Source: an uncultured Clostridia bacterium (lineage in GTDB: Bacteria; Bacillota; Clostridia; Oscillospirales; Oscillospiraceae). From it: a DNA stretch of 5,661 bases. Of the stretch, positions 1 to 4,965 are shown piece after piece (position 1 is the first letter of the stretch; the number at the start of each line of letters is the position of its first letter). Where the stretch lies: contig CALYTU010000094.1 in the NCBI GenBank assembly GCA_945487445.1, forward strand, positions 1 through 5,661, given 5' to 3'. Below the pieces are notes generated by a model. That model made no database searches and was not told where the DNA came from. It saw only the letters and a list, made by a program, of their open reading frames with translations. Position numbers and translations under genes: made by a program.

Positions 1-1442
1 GCCGCTCCCCCAAGGACAAGTTCATCGTCATGGACGAGAACTCCAAGGACACCGTTTGGTGGACCACCGAGGGCTACAAGAACGACAACCATCCCGCCTC
101 CGAGGAGACTTGGAAGACCGTCAAGGAGATTGCCGTCAAGGAACTGTGCAACAAGAAGCTCTATGTGGTGGACTCCTACTGCGGCGCCAACAAGGACACC
201 CGCATGGCCGTCCGTTTCATCATGGAGGTGGCATGGCAGGCGCACTTCATCAAGAACATGTTCATCATGCCCACTGATGAGGAGCTGGAAACCTACGAGC
301 CCGACTTCGTGGTTTACAACGCCTCTCTAGCCAAGGTGGAGAACTACAAGGAGCTCGGACTGAACTCCGAAACCGCTGTTGTCTTCAACATCTCCAGCAG
401 GGAGCAGGTCATCATCAACACCTGGTACGGCGGCGAGATGAAGAAGGGCATGTTCTCCATGATGAACTACTACCTGCCCCTGAAGGGCATCGCCTCCATG
501 CACTGCTCCGCCAACACCGACATGAACGGCGAGAACACCGCCATCTTCTTCGGCCTGTCCGGCACCGGCAAGACCACCCTTTCCACCGATCCCAAGCGTC
601 TGCTGATCGGTGACGACGAGCACGGCTGGGACGACAACGGCGTCTTCAACTTTGAGGGCGGCTGCTACGCCAAGGTCATTAACCTGGACAAGGATTCCGA
701 GCCCGACATCTACAATGCCATTCGCCGCAACGCTCTGCTGGAGAACGTCACCGTTGACGCAAACGGCAAGATCGACTTCAAGGACAAGTCCGTCACCGAG
801 AATACGCGCGTGAGCTATCCCATCGACCACATCGAAAAGATCGTCAAGAACGTGCGGCCTATCTCTGCCGGCCCCGCTGCCAAGAACGTGATCTTCCTTT
901 CGGCCGACGCTTTTGGCGTCCTGCCTCCCGTGTCCATCCTGACTCCGGAGCAGACCAAGTATTACTTCCTCTCCGGCTTCACCGCAAAGCTGGCCGGCAC
1001 CGAGCGCGGCATTACCGAGCCCACCCCCACCTTCTCCGCCTGCTTCGGACAGGCATTCCTGGAGCTGCATCCCACCAAGTATGCTGAGGAGCTGGTCAAG
1101 CGCATGGAAGCCAGCGGCGCCAAGGCCTATCTGGTCAACACCGGCTGGAACGGCACCGGCAAGCGGATCTCCATCAAGGACACCCGCGGCATCATCGACG
1201 GCATCCTGGACGGCTCCATCCTGAAGGCTCCCACCAAGAAGATCCCCTACTTCAATTTTGAGGTTCCCACGGAGCTGCCCGGCGTCAACCCCGCCATCCT
1301 TGACCCCAGAGACACCTATGCCGATCCCGCTGTTTGGGAAGAAAAGGCAAAGGATCTCGCCGGCCGCTTCATCAAGAACTTCGTCAAGTACGAGTCCAAC
1401 GAGGCCGGCAAGGCCCTTGTTGCCGCTGGCCCGCAGCTGTAA
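1..1442 (+). CDS. pckA: Phosphoenolpyruvate carboxykinase (ATP), 5'-truncated by window edge
   Basis: Cytosolic ATP-dependent PEPCK, which interconverts oxaloacetate + ATP and PEP + CO2 + ADP. In gluconeogenesis it forms PEP; in many anaerobic gut bacteria it can run toward oxaloacetate and fermentation. The open frame starts at base 3, with first visible residues RSPKDKFIV. These align by memory with E. coli Pck from about Arg65, so roughly 64 N-terminal residues lie outside the window and the Met at base 30 is internal. Counting from that Met, TWYGGEMKKGMFSMMNYY (131-148) holds the active-site lysines, SMHCSAN (156-162) the metal-binding His, GLSGTGKTTLS (175-185, bases 552-584) the P-loop, and LIGDDEHGW (192-200) the kinase-2 metal site. 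AGTERGITEPTPTFSACFG (322-340) and NTGWNGTGKRISIKDTRG (370-387) are also family signatures. The C-terminus (ALVAAGPQL) is intact. Estimated full length is about 543 aa, matching the usual 540. Third positions are strongly G/C, consistent with high expression. Confidence 0.98.
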   Translation, partial: RSPKDKFIVMDENSKDTVWWTTEGYKNDNHPASEETWKTVKEIAVKELCNKKLYVVDSYCGANKDTRMAVRFIMEVAWQAHFIKNMFIMPTDEELETYEPDFVVYNASLAKVENYKELGLNSETAVVFNISSREQVIINTWYGGEMKKGMFSMMNYYLPLKGIASMHCSANTDMNGENTAIFFGLSGTGKTTLSTDPKRLLIGDDEHGWDDNGVFNFEGGCYAKVINLDKDSEPDIYNAIRRNALLENVTVDANGKIDFKDKSVTENTRVSYPIDHIEKIVKNVRPISAGPAAKNVIFLSADAFGVLPPVSILTPEQTKYYFLSGFTAKLAGTERGITEPTPTFSACFGQAFLELHPTKYAEELVKRMEASGAKAYLVNTGWNGTGKRISIKDTRGIIDGILDGSILKAPTKKIPYFNFEVPTELPGVNPAILDPRDTYADPAVWEEKAKDLAGRFIKNFVKYESNEAGKALVAAGPQL

Positions 1443-1455
1443 TATACCGTTAACC

Positions 1456-1487
1456 ACACCGCCCTCTGCTCCAGAGGGCGGTGTTTA
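1456..1487 (+). terminator. Intrinsic terminator of pckA
   Basis: A perfect 13-bp stem (1456-1468 with 1472-1484) closes a 3-nt loop and starts 13 bases after the pckA stop codon. The tail is weak (GTTTATC, three Ts), so readthrough on the + strand is possible. The opposite strand has no T-tract after the hairpin, so it should act mainly on pckA. Confidence 0.85.
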
Positions 1488-1502
1488 TCAAATCGTCAAA
1501 AC

Positions 1503-1525
1503 AGCCCGTGACTCCGCCTTGGGCT
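1503..1525 (-). terminator. Weak candidate terminator for the cysK-cysE transcript
   Basis: Read on the - strand, AGCCC (1525-1521) and GGGCT (1507-1503) can pair across a 13-nt loop, followed by GTTTTG. It is the only hairpin plus T-run I find on the - strand downstream of cysE. It lies about 145 bases after the cysE stop, and the 5-bp stem is short. The palindromic element at 1541-1615 may also contribute to ending this transcript. Confidence 0.25.
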
Positions 1526-1540
1526 ATGTCGAGGTGTTGC

Positions 1541-1615
1541 GTAGGGCGGCCTGACCCCAGGCCGTCGCGATAATCGCCGGCTTCACGAGGGCGGCCTGAG
1601 GTCAGGCACCCTATA
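1541..1615. repeat. GC-rich palindromic intergenic element
   Basis: A 75-bp imperfect inverted repeat. The left arm begins GTAGGGCGGCCTGACC (1541-1556) and the right arm, read in reverse complement from 1615, begins GTATAGGGTGCCTGACC. Each arm is itself quasi-palindromic (GGCCTG ACCC CAGGCC on the left, GCCTGA GG TCAGGC on the right), and the centre has GCGAT-A-ATCGC (1567-1577). It can therefore fold as one long hairpin or as several smaller ones on either strand. No coding frame in it is credible. It sits between the convergent pckA and cysE genes. GC-rich palindromes of this style are scattered between genes in Oscillospiraceae genomes; that is recalled, not searched. Confidence 0.75.
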
Positions 1616-1641
1616 CATGGATCGAAGCGTGAGCCAGACGC

Positions 1642-1664
1642 AATCGGCTTTTCCGATTTTTTTT
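1642..1664 (+). terminator. Second + strand terminator facing cysE
   Basis: AATCGG (1642-1647) pairs with CCGATT (1653-1658) around a 5-nt CTTTT loop and runs directly into eight Ts (1657-1664). The orientation stops + strand transcripts just before they would enter cysE antisense. This fits a backup for the T-poor pckA terminator. The stem is short (6 bp), so strength is uncertain. Confidence 0.6.
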
Positions 1665-1669
1665 CTGAA

Positions 1670-2533
1670 TTACAGCATCGCGCTGTCCAACACCGGATCA
1701 CCAATGATATCCCGGGTCAGGGGAGCGTCCAGGACCGCGGCCCGGGCCAGGACCAGCTTCCCCGCTGCGACCGATTGGGTCAGCCAGACGGAACCGCCGA
1801 TCACACAATCGTTTCCGATTCGGGTTTTTCCCCCGAGAATCGTGGCGCCGGCATAGATTACCACGCGATCACCAATGTCCGGGTGCCGCTTGATGCCCTT
1901 GACCAACGTTCCGTCCGGTCCTGCTTCAAAGCTCTTTGCACCCAGAGTGACGTGCTGGTAGAGCTTCACGCCCCGGCCGATGGTAGTCGTTTCGCCGATG
2001 ACGACCCCGGTGCCGTGGTCAATAAAAAAACAGTCGCCGATGCAGGCTCCGGGATGAATGTCGATCCCCGTGCGCCGGTGGGCGTACTCCGTCATCATCC
2101 GGGGCAGCAGAGGCGCCTGCGCCTCATAGAGCACATGGGCCAGCCGGTAGGCTGCGATGGCCGGAAAGGCGGGATAGCAGAGGATGATCTCATCCTCGCT
2201 GTGCGCCGCGGGATCGCCCCGATAGGCGGCCTCCAAATCTGTTACCAGCTGCCTTCGGATTTCGGGCAGAGCGCGCAGCAGAATCTCCACCACCGCATCG
2301 GGGTCCGATGCGCCGGAAATCGTCAAACAGGAGCGCAGCAGCGCTGCGCCTTGCGTCAGCCGTTCGACAGCCGGGATCTCCTGGACCGCGTGGCGGGGAA
2401 ACATAGCCTCGATCAGCAGGTCCGTCAGCCGCTCCACCAGGGCGGAAAGACCACAGAAGCTCCTTCTGCCCCGGTCCTCCGCGCAAAACGCCTCCGCCGC
2501 TGCGTCGATCAGCCGTTTCTGCGCCGCCGTCAT
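1670..2533 (-). CDS. cysE: Serine O-acetyltransferase (EpsC/CysE type)
   Basis: Cytosolic enzyme transferring acetyl from acetyl-CoA to L-serine, giving O-acetylserine, the CysK substrate. The 287-aa protein has a helical N-terminal domain (about 1-150) and a C-terminal left-handed beta-helix of hexapeptide repeats. GDPAA (106-110) matches the conserved Asp region of E. coli CysE (Asp92). IDIHPGACIGDCFFIDHGTG (157-176) contains the catalytic Asp172-His173 pair, VVIGETTTIG (177-186) follows, and KRHPDIGDRV (215-224) carries the second active-site His217. Length and N-terminus resemble the longer EpsC-type enzymes rather than compact E. coli CysE; epsC is an equally fair symbol. The ATG overlaps the cysK stop (ATGA) and has no good Shine-Dalgarno sequence of its own, so it is probably translated by coupling from cysK. 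The C-terminus is ...DSAML, ending in Leu rather than the Ile with which many CysE proteins bind CysK. Confidence 0.95.
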   Translation of the reverse strand: MTAAQKRLIDAAAEAFCAEDRGRRSFCGLSALVERLTDLLIEAMFPRHAVQEIPAVERLTQGAALLRSCLTISGASDPDAVVEILLRALPEIRRQLVTDLEAAYRGDPAAHSEDEIILCYPAFPAIAAYRLAHVLYEAQAPLLPRMMTEYAHRRTGIDIHPGACIGDCFFIDHGTGVVIGETTTIGRGVKLYQHVTLGAKSFEAGPDGTLVKGIKRHPDIGDRVVIYAGATILGGKTRIGNDCVIGGSVWLTQSVAAGKLVLARAAVLDAPLTRDIIGDPVLDSAML

Positions 2534-3462
2534 TCGGCAAACAGGGGCGTGGAGAGATAACGCTCTCCGGTATCGGGCAGAAGGGCAACAATGGTCTTGC
2601 CACGGTTTTCCGGGCGTTTTGCCACTGTCAGCGCGGCCCAGAGGGCCGCCCCGGAGGAAATGCCAACCAGCATACCCTCTTCTCTTGCCATGCGGCGGGC
2701 GGCAGAAAATGCATCTTCATCGGTCACGGAGAGGATCTCATCAAAAACCGACTGGTTCAGCACCCGGGGAACAAAGCCCGCGCCGATTCCCTGAAGCTTA
2801 TGCGGCCCCGGCGCGTTGCCGGAGAGGACAGCGGAGGAGGCGGGCTCCACCGCTACTACCCGGACGGCAGGGTTTTGGGATTTTAAATACTCTCCCACGC
2901 CGGTTATCGTGCCTCCGGTGCCAACGCCGGCTACGAAAATATCCACCGCCCCTTCGGTGTCCGCCCAGATCTCCGGCCCAGTGCTCTGCCGGTGAACGGT
3001 GGGGTTGGCGGGATTGGTAAATTGACCGGGCAGAAAGGCGCCGGGGATTATCGCCGCCAGCTCCTCCGCCCGCGCAAGAGCGCCCTTCATGCCCCCGGCG
3101 CCGTCAGTGAGCTCCAGCTCAGCGCCGTAAGCCTTCATGAGTCGGCGGCGCTCGACGGACATGGTCTCGGGCATGACGATGACGGTGCGGTAGCCGCGAG
3201 CTGCCGCTACGGCACAAAGGCCGATTCCCGTGTTGCCCGAGGTGGGCTCAACGATCACCGAGCCGGGATGCAGAAGGCCGCGCGCCTCGGCGTCATCCAG
3301 CATAGCCTTGGCTGCTCGATCCTTGACGGAGCCGCCGGGGTTGAAGCATTCCAGCTTGACAAGAAGCCTGGCTTCCAGACCATCCCTGCGCGCTAGATTT
3401 GTCAGTGCCAAAAGCGGCGTTCTGCCAATTAACTGGTCCATTGAAGTGAAAATTGCAGACAT
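2530..3462 (-). CDS. cysK: Cysteine synthase A (O-acetylserine sulfhydrylase)
   Basis: PLP-dependent enzyme making L-cysteine from O-acetylserine and sulfide in the cytosol. The 310-aa length is normal for CysK. NPGGSVKDRAA (41-51) carries the Schiff-base lysine K47. EPTSGNTGIGL (72-82) is the substrate and PLP-binding loop. QFTNPANPTVH (147-157), GVGTGGTITG (179-188, phosphate-binding glycine loop), EPASSAVLSG (206-215) and VGISSGAA (266-273) are all canonical, and the C-terminal LPDTGERYLSTPLF is complete. The start is fixed by AGGAGG 8 bases upstream (3471-3476). It is the first gene of a cysK-cysE operon with a 4-base stop/start overlap, so both steps of cysteine synthesis from serine are made together. 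No T-box or SAM-riboswitch signature was visible in the leader. Cystathionine beta-synthase-like members share the fold, but the adjacent cysE supports CysK. Confidence 0.97.
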   Translation of the reverse strand: MSAIFTSMDQLIGRTPLLALTNLARRDGLEARLLVKLECFNPGGSVKDRAAKAMLDDAEARGLLHPGSVIVEPTSGNTGIGLCAVAAARGYRTVIVMPETMSVERRRLMKAYGAELELTDGAGGMKGALARAEELAAIIPGAFLPGQFTNPANPTVHRQSTGPEIWADTEGAVDIFVAGVGTGGTITGVGEYLKSQNPAVRVVAVEPASSAVLSGNAPGPHKLQGIGAGFVPRVLNQSVFDEILSVTDEDAFSAARRMAREEGMLVGISSGAALWAALTVAKRPENRGKTIVALLPDTGERYLSTPLFAE

Positions 3463-3470
3463 GGGTCATT

Positions 3471-3476
3471 CCTCCT
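3471..3476 (-). promoter_or_regulatory. cysK ribosome binding site
   Basis: A perfect AGGAGG on the - strand, 8 bases before the ATG at 3462. It fixes the cysK start. It lies about 45 bases beyond the end of the leader inverted repeat, so that hairpin does not directly hide it. Confidence 0.9.
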
Positions 3477-3521
3477 GAGATACTCTAAAATATGCAGCAC
3501 AGAGGCATTCCGTTCATTCTG

Positions 3522-3667
3522 GTTATTTCCAAGTATCTATTCAGTAGCCCCATCTGTCATTTCGAACGAAGTGAGAAATCCGTTCCTTTTTGCGTAGATA
3601 ATACGGATTTCTCGGCGATGAATCGCCTCGAAATGACAGGATACTGAACAGATACTTCCAAATAATC
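3522..3667. repeat. Long inverted repeat (MITE-like) filling the cysK leader, copy 1
   Basis: The left arm (about 3522-3582) and right arm (about 3603-3667) are imperfect reverse complements around a roughly 20-base spacer. Matching blocks are AAGTATCT-n-TTCAGTA (outer), TGTCATTTCGA (middle) and AGAAATCCGT (inner). The right arm carries an extra perfect sub-hairpin, GGCGAT-GA-ATCGCC (3613-3626). Weaker pairing may extend outward, TCTAAAATATG (3484-3494) with CATATTTTGGA (3672-3682). No ORF is present. It looks like a small non-autonomous palindromic element. A diverged second copy lies at 3952-4047. I see no clear target-site duplication. Confidence 0.85.
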
Positions 3668-3698
3668 ATATCATATTTTGGAGAAATAAACAATCCAA
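3665..3698 (-). promoter_or_regulatory. Probable double promoter of the cysK-cysE operon
   Basis: On the - strand two overlapping sigma-A-like promoters are offset by 5 bases, each with a 17-base spacer. The first is TTGGAT (3698-3693) with TATGAT (3675-3670); the second is TTGTTT (3693-3688) with TATGAT (3670-3665). The -10 hexamers are good and the -35s are poor. Transcription would start near 3658-3663, at the edge of the inverted repeat, giving a leader of about 195-200 nt that carries almost the whole palindrome. No better promoter was seen closer to cysK. Confidence 0.55.
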
Positions 3699-3814
3699 AA
3701 ATTTCATGATTGTAGTTCTCTTATGTGTCAAGTTATCCACGTAAAACTTTTGACGAAAGGCGATTGGGCGGAATCCCGAACCAAATTTTTTGCAGTGTAA
3801 TTCTCAATGAATCA

Positions 3815-3823
3815 TGGTATAAT
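3815..3823 (+). promoter_or_regulatory. Possible extended -10 promoter with no gene downstream
   Basis: TG-G-TATAAT is a perfect -10 hexamer with an extended-10 TG, on the + strand. There is no good -35 at 16-18 bases upstream (GTGTAA at 3795-3800). No coding sequence follows. It could drive a short RNA, be the remnant of a lost gene's promoter, or be chance in AT-rich sequence. Confidence 0.3.
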
Positions 3824-3951
3824 GCGCATATCCTGCATCATCCCTTTCCCCTTCTGCAGACTCGAGAGATTCTGTTTTTGTATCCGTGCTTCATCAAAGC
3901 ATATTTCATAATCAAAACGCCGAACCATGTCCGTTTTCGATTCTATTCCGT

Positions 3952-4047
3952 CCCGTCATTTCTCAACGATGAATCACCGAGAAGCCTGTACTTTTCCAAG
4001 TAGAGGACGAATTTCACACTTCAATCGAAAAGACAGGGGCACTGAAT
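3952..4047. repeat. Diverged, inverted second copy of the cysK-leader element
   Basis: The reverse complement of this stretch aligns along its length with 3539-3640 of copy 1. Shared blocks in the same order are ATTCAGT, GCCCC, TGTC-n-TTTCGA, GAAGTG-n-GAAAT, CGT, TTCTCGG, GAT, ATCG and GAAATGAC, with an equally long unrelated spacer in the middle. The copy lies in the opposite orientation, and its own two arms no longer pair well, so it is an older or degenerate member of the family. Confidence 0.75.
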
Positions 4048-4136
4048 GGTTACGGTTTTTAGCATAACGTACAGCAGAATGAAAAATAGGCCATCCAATC
4101 CGCAGAAAAAGACCAAATAATCATAGGAAAAACCCG

Positions 4137-4165
4137 TTGCATTTTCGTAAGAAATCGTATATAAT
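4137..4165 (+). promoter_or_regulatory. Sigma-A-like promoter upstream of tRNA-Pro
   Basis: TTGCAT (4137-4142), a 17-base spacer, then a perfect TATAAT (4160-4165). Predicted start is near 4172. It is the best + strand promoter before the tRNA at 4395 and could serve it through a leader of about 220 nt, although a terminator-like hairpin at 4197-4227 intervenes. No better promoter was seen immediately before the tRNA. Confidence 0.55.
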
Positions 4166-4171
4166 ACGTCT

Positions 4172-4227
4172 GGAAATCAAAAAGACTTCCTGCGGTGCAA
4201 AAAATGCGTCGGAATGCGCCTTTTTGC
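4172..4227 (+). ncRNA. Possible short transcript ending in a terminator-like hairpin
   Basis: Downstream of the promoter at 4137-4165, GGAAATC and GACTTCC (4172-4190) can form a hairpin with one mismatch. GCAAAAA (4197-4203) can then pair with TTTTTGC (4221-4227), with GCG/CGC inside, ending in a CGCC-TTTTT terminator-like tail. The result would be an RNA of about 55 nt. The terminator stem is imperfect and A/T-rich outside, and no known RNA family is recognised. It could equally be an attenuator in a tRNA leader, or chance. Confidence 0.25.
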
Positions 4228-4352
4228 TAACTATTAGATTTGGGAGCATGTAACACCCCCCGCCCTCCGGAAAAATCCGAAACCCCGAAACCCCTTGTAA
4301 AACCGAAGGTTTCCGGTCCTCCGCATCCCGCAAAATCCCTCGAACATGGGCC

Positions 4353-4374
4353 TTTGACCACATGTTTGACCACA
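4353..4374. repeat. Direct repeat TTTGACCACA x2, 12-base period
   Basis: TTTGACCACA occurs at 4353-4362 and 4365-4374, separated by TG, ending 20 bases before the tRNA. Short tandem sites next to a tRNA gene resemble arm-type sites of tyrosine integrases. They are on the 5' side of the tRNA, though, while integration normally occurs at the 3' end. Each contains TTGACC, a fair -35, but no good -10 follows at 17 bases (GAATAT at best). Confidence 0.5.
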
Positions 4375-4394
4375 ACTGCGAAAAAATCGAATAT

Positions 4395-4471
4395 CCGGGT
4401 TTAGCGAAGTTTGGTATCGCGCTTGGTTTGGGACCAAGAGACCGTGGGTTCAAGTCCCGCAACCCGGACCA
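4395..4471 (+). tRNA. tRNA-Pro (anticodon TGG), CCA encoded
   Basis: All arms fold. The acceptor is CCGGGTT (4395-4401) with AACCCGG (4461-4467), 7 perfect pairs. The D-stem is GCGA/TCGC with loop AGTTTGGTA. The anticodon stem CTTGG/CCAAG (4422-4426, 4434-4438) encloses loop TTTGGGA with anticodon TGG at 4429-4431. A 5-nt variable loop is followed by T-stem GTGGG/CCCGC (one G-U) with loop TTCAAGT. Discriminator A is at 4468 and CCA at 4469-4471 is encoded. It decodes CCN proline codons. The gene appears intact. Confidence 0.97.
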
Positions 4472-4490
4472 AAAATCGGGAGACGCCTTG

Positions 4491-4532
4491 GGGAGGCACT
4501 TCGTAAGGAAGTTGCCTCCCTTCGGGCTTTTG
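4491..4532 (+). terminator. Intrinsic terminator after tRNA-Pro
   Basis: GGGAGGCA (4491-4498) pairs with TGCCTCCC (4513-4520), extended inward by CTTC/GAAG with one bulged T, giving about 12 bp around a 5-nt loop. It continues through CCC-TTC-GGG into CTTTTG. It starts 20 bases after the tRNA CCA and should end the tRNA transcript before tnpV. Confidence 0.8.
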
Positions 4533-4574
4533 TAATCAGCCAGAATGATTGAATTGCAGGAATCAATCTTATTT

Positions 4575-4579
4575 GGAGG
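4575..4579 (+). promoter_or_regulatory. tnpV ribosome binding site
   Basis: GGAGG lies 8 bases before the ATG at 4588. It decides the start over an in-frame upstream candidate at 4549 that has no Shine-Dalgarno sequence. A GATTGA/TCAATC inverted repeat (4547-4552, 4563-4568) sits just upstream. I see no convincing promoter between the tRNA terminator and this gene. Confidence 0.85.
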
Positions 4580-4587
4580 ATTACATC

Positions 4588-4965
4588 ATGGAAAAGTACA
4601 TTTACGACGAGAAGAACGGGCTTTGGTACGAGTTGCAAGGCGATTATTACATTCCCTGCTTGAAGCTCCCCGATGAAGAACAACGTCCCATCGGCGTATG
4701 GGGCCAGCGGCATCTCCGTTATCTCCAGCAGCACCGCAAGGCGCTGTACACGGAGCTGCAGATCACCGGCAAGCTGAACGGTTATCTGGTCGATCTGAAC
4801 GATCAGGCGGAGAGAATGTTTCTTGAGCTGGTAAAGCAACTGGCTGCCCGTGAGGGCGTTACCGAACAGCTCAAAGCACAGAATCAAATGCTATGGGTGC
4901 AGCGTATGAACAACATCCGGGACAGGGCAATTGAGATCGTAAACGAAGATTTGATTTACGCATAA
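4588..4965 (+). CDS. tnpV: TnpV-family transposon-encoded protein, orphan
   Basis: A 125-aa protein recognised as the TnpV family (Pfam TnpV), named from the Tn4451 group of clostridial elements. Visible signatures are the N-terminal EKYIYDEKNGLWYELQGDYY (2-21), PIGVWGQRHLRYLQQHRK (34-51), LVKQLAAREGVTEQLKAQNQ (81-100) and the end MLWVQRMNNIRDRAIEIVN (101-119). Length is normal and the frame is intact. There is no signal peptide or membrane segment; the C-terminal two thirds is probably helical. The molecular function is not established; the family accompanies large serine recombinases or other element genes. Here no recombinase, cargo gene or element end is visible: a tRNA terminator lies upstream and a broken transporter gene begins about 15 bases downstream. 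It is therefore either the last gene left from an element or an edge of one. Confidence 0.9.
   Translation: MEKYIYDEKNGLWYELQGDYYIPCLKLPDEEQRPIGVWGQRHLRYLQQHRKALYTELQITGKLNGYLVDLNDQAERMFLELVKQLAAREGVTEQLKAQNQMLWVQRMNNIRDRAIEIVNEDLIYA

Larger units (their letters stand above)
3700..4394. other. AT-richer intergenic region without a convincing gene
   Basis: About 700 bases between the cysK promoter and tRNA-Pro. A 92-codon + frame (3725-4003) starts with GTG, has no Shine-Dalgarno sequence and runs into a repeat. A - strand frame reading out of the tRNA (4462-4121) is antisense tRNA sequence. Neither looks like a gene. The region holds the second repeat copy (3952-4047), two possible + strand promoters, a terminator-like hairpin, low-complexity C-rich sequence with CCGAAACCC repeated near 4276-4292, and the TTTGACCACA direct repeat. 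It may be decayed sequence or may encode small RNA. Confidence 0.6.

Noticed and set aside
327..1457. 376-codon open frame on the - strand antisense to pckA
   Set aside because: It is the antisense shadow of a highly conserved GC3-rich gene: low-complexity Gly/Val/Leu/Asp protein, no family resemblance, no ribosome binding site.
1775..2560. 261-codon + strand frame opposite cysE
   Set aside because: The cysE frame on the other strand has complete family motifs; this frame is its shadow and encodes no recognisable protein.
2992..3396. + strand frames opposite cysK (including 2619-3020 and 3230-3478)
   Set aside because: Arg/Pro/Ala-rich shadows of the well-supported cysK gene.
3463..3663. 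T-box or SAM riboswitch in the cysK leader
   Set aside because: No T-box GGTGG-type antiterminator motif, no SAM-I core and no terminator T-tract before cysK; the leader structure is explained by the inverted repeat.
3725..4003. 92-codon + strand frame in the intergenic region
   Set aside because: GTG start without Shine-Dalgarno, ends inside the degenerate repeat copy, no family resemblance.
3522..4047. CRISPR array
   Set aside because: The repeats are two diverged palindromic copies in opposite orientation about 300 bases apart, not regularly spaced direct repeats, and no cas gene is present.
4121..4462. 113-codon - strand frame beginning MRDLNPRSLGPKPSA
   Set aside because: Its N-terminus is the antisense of tRNA-Pro, a classic source of spurious annotated proteins; the rest is repeat-rich noncoding sequence.
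4450..4887. 145-codon - strand frame opposite tnpV
   Set aside because: Overlaps the antisense of the tRNA end, its terminator and tnpV; tnpV has clear family motifs and a good ribosome binding site.
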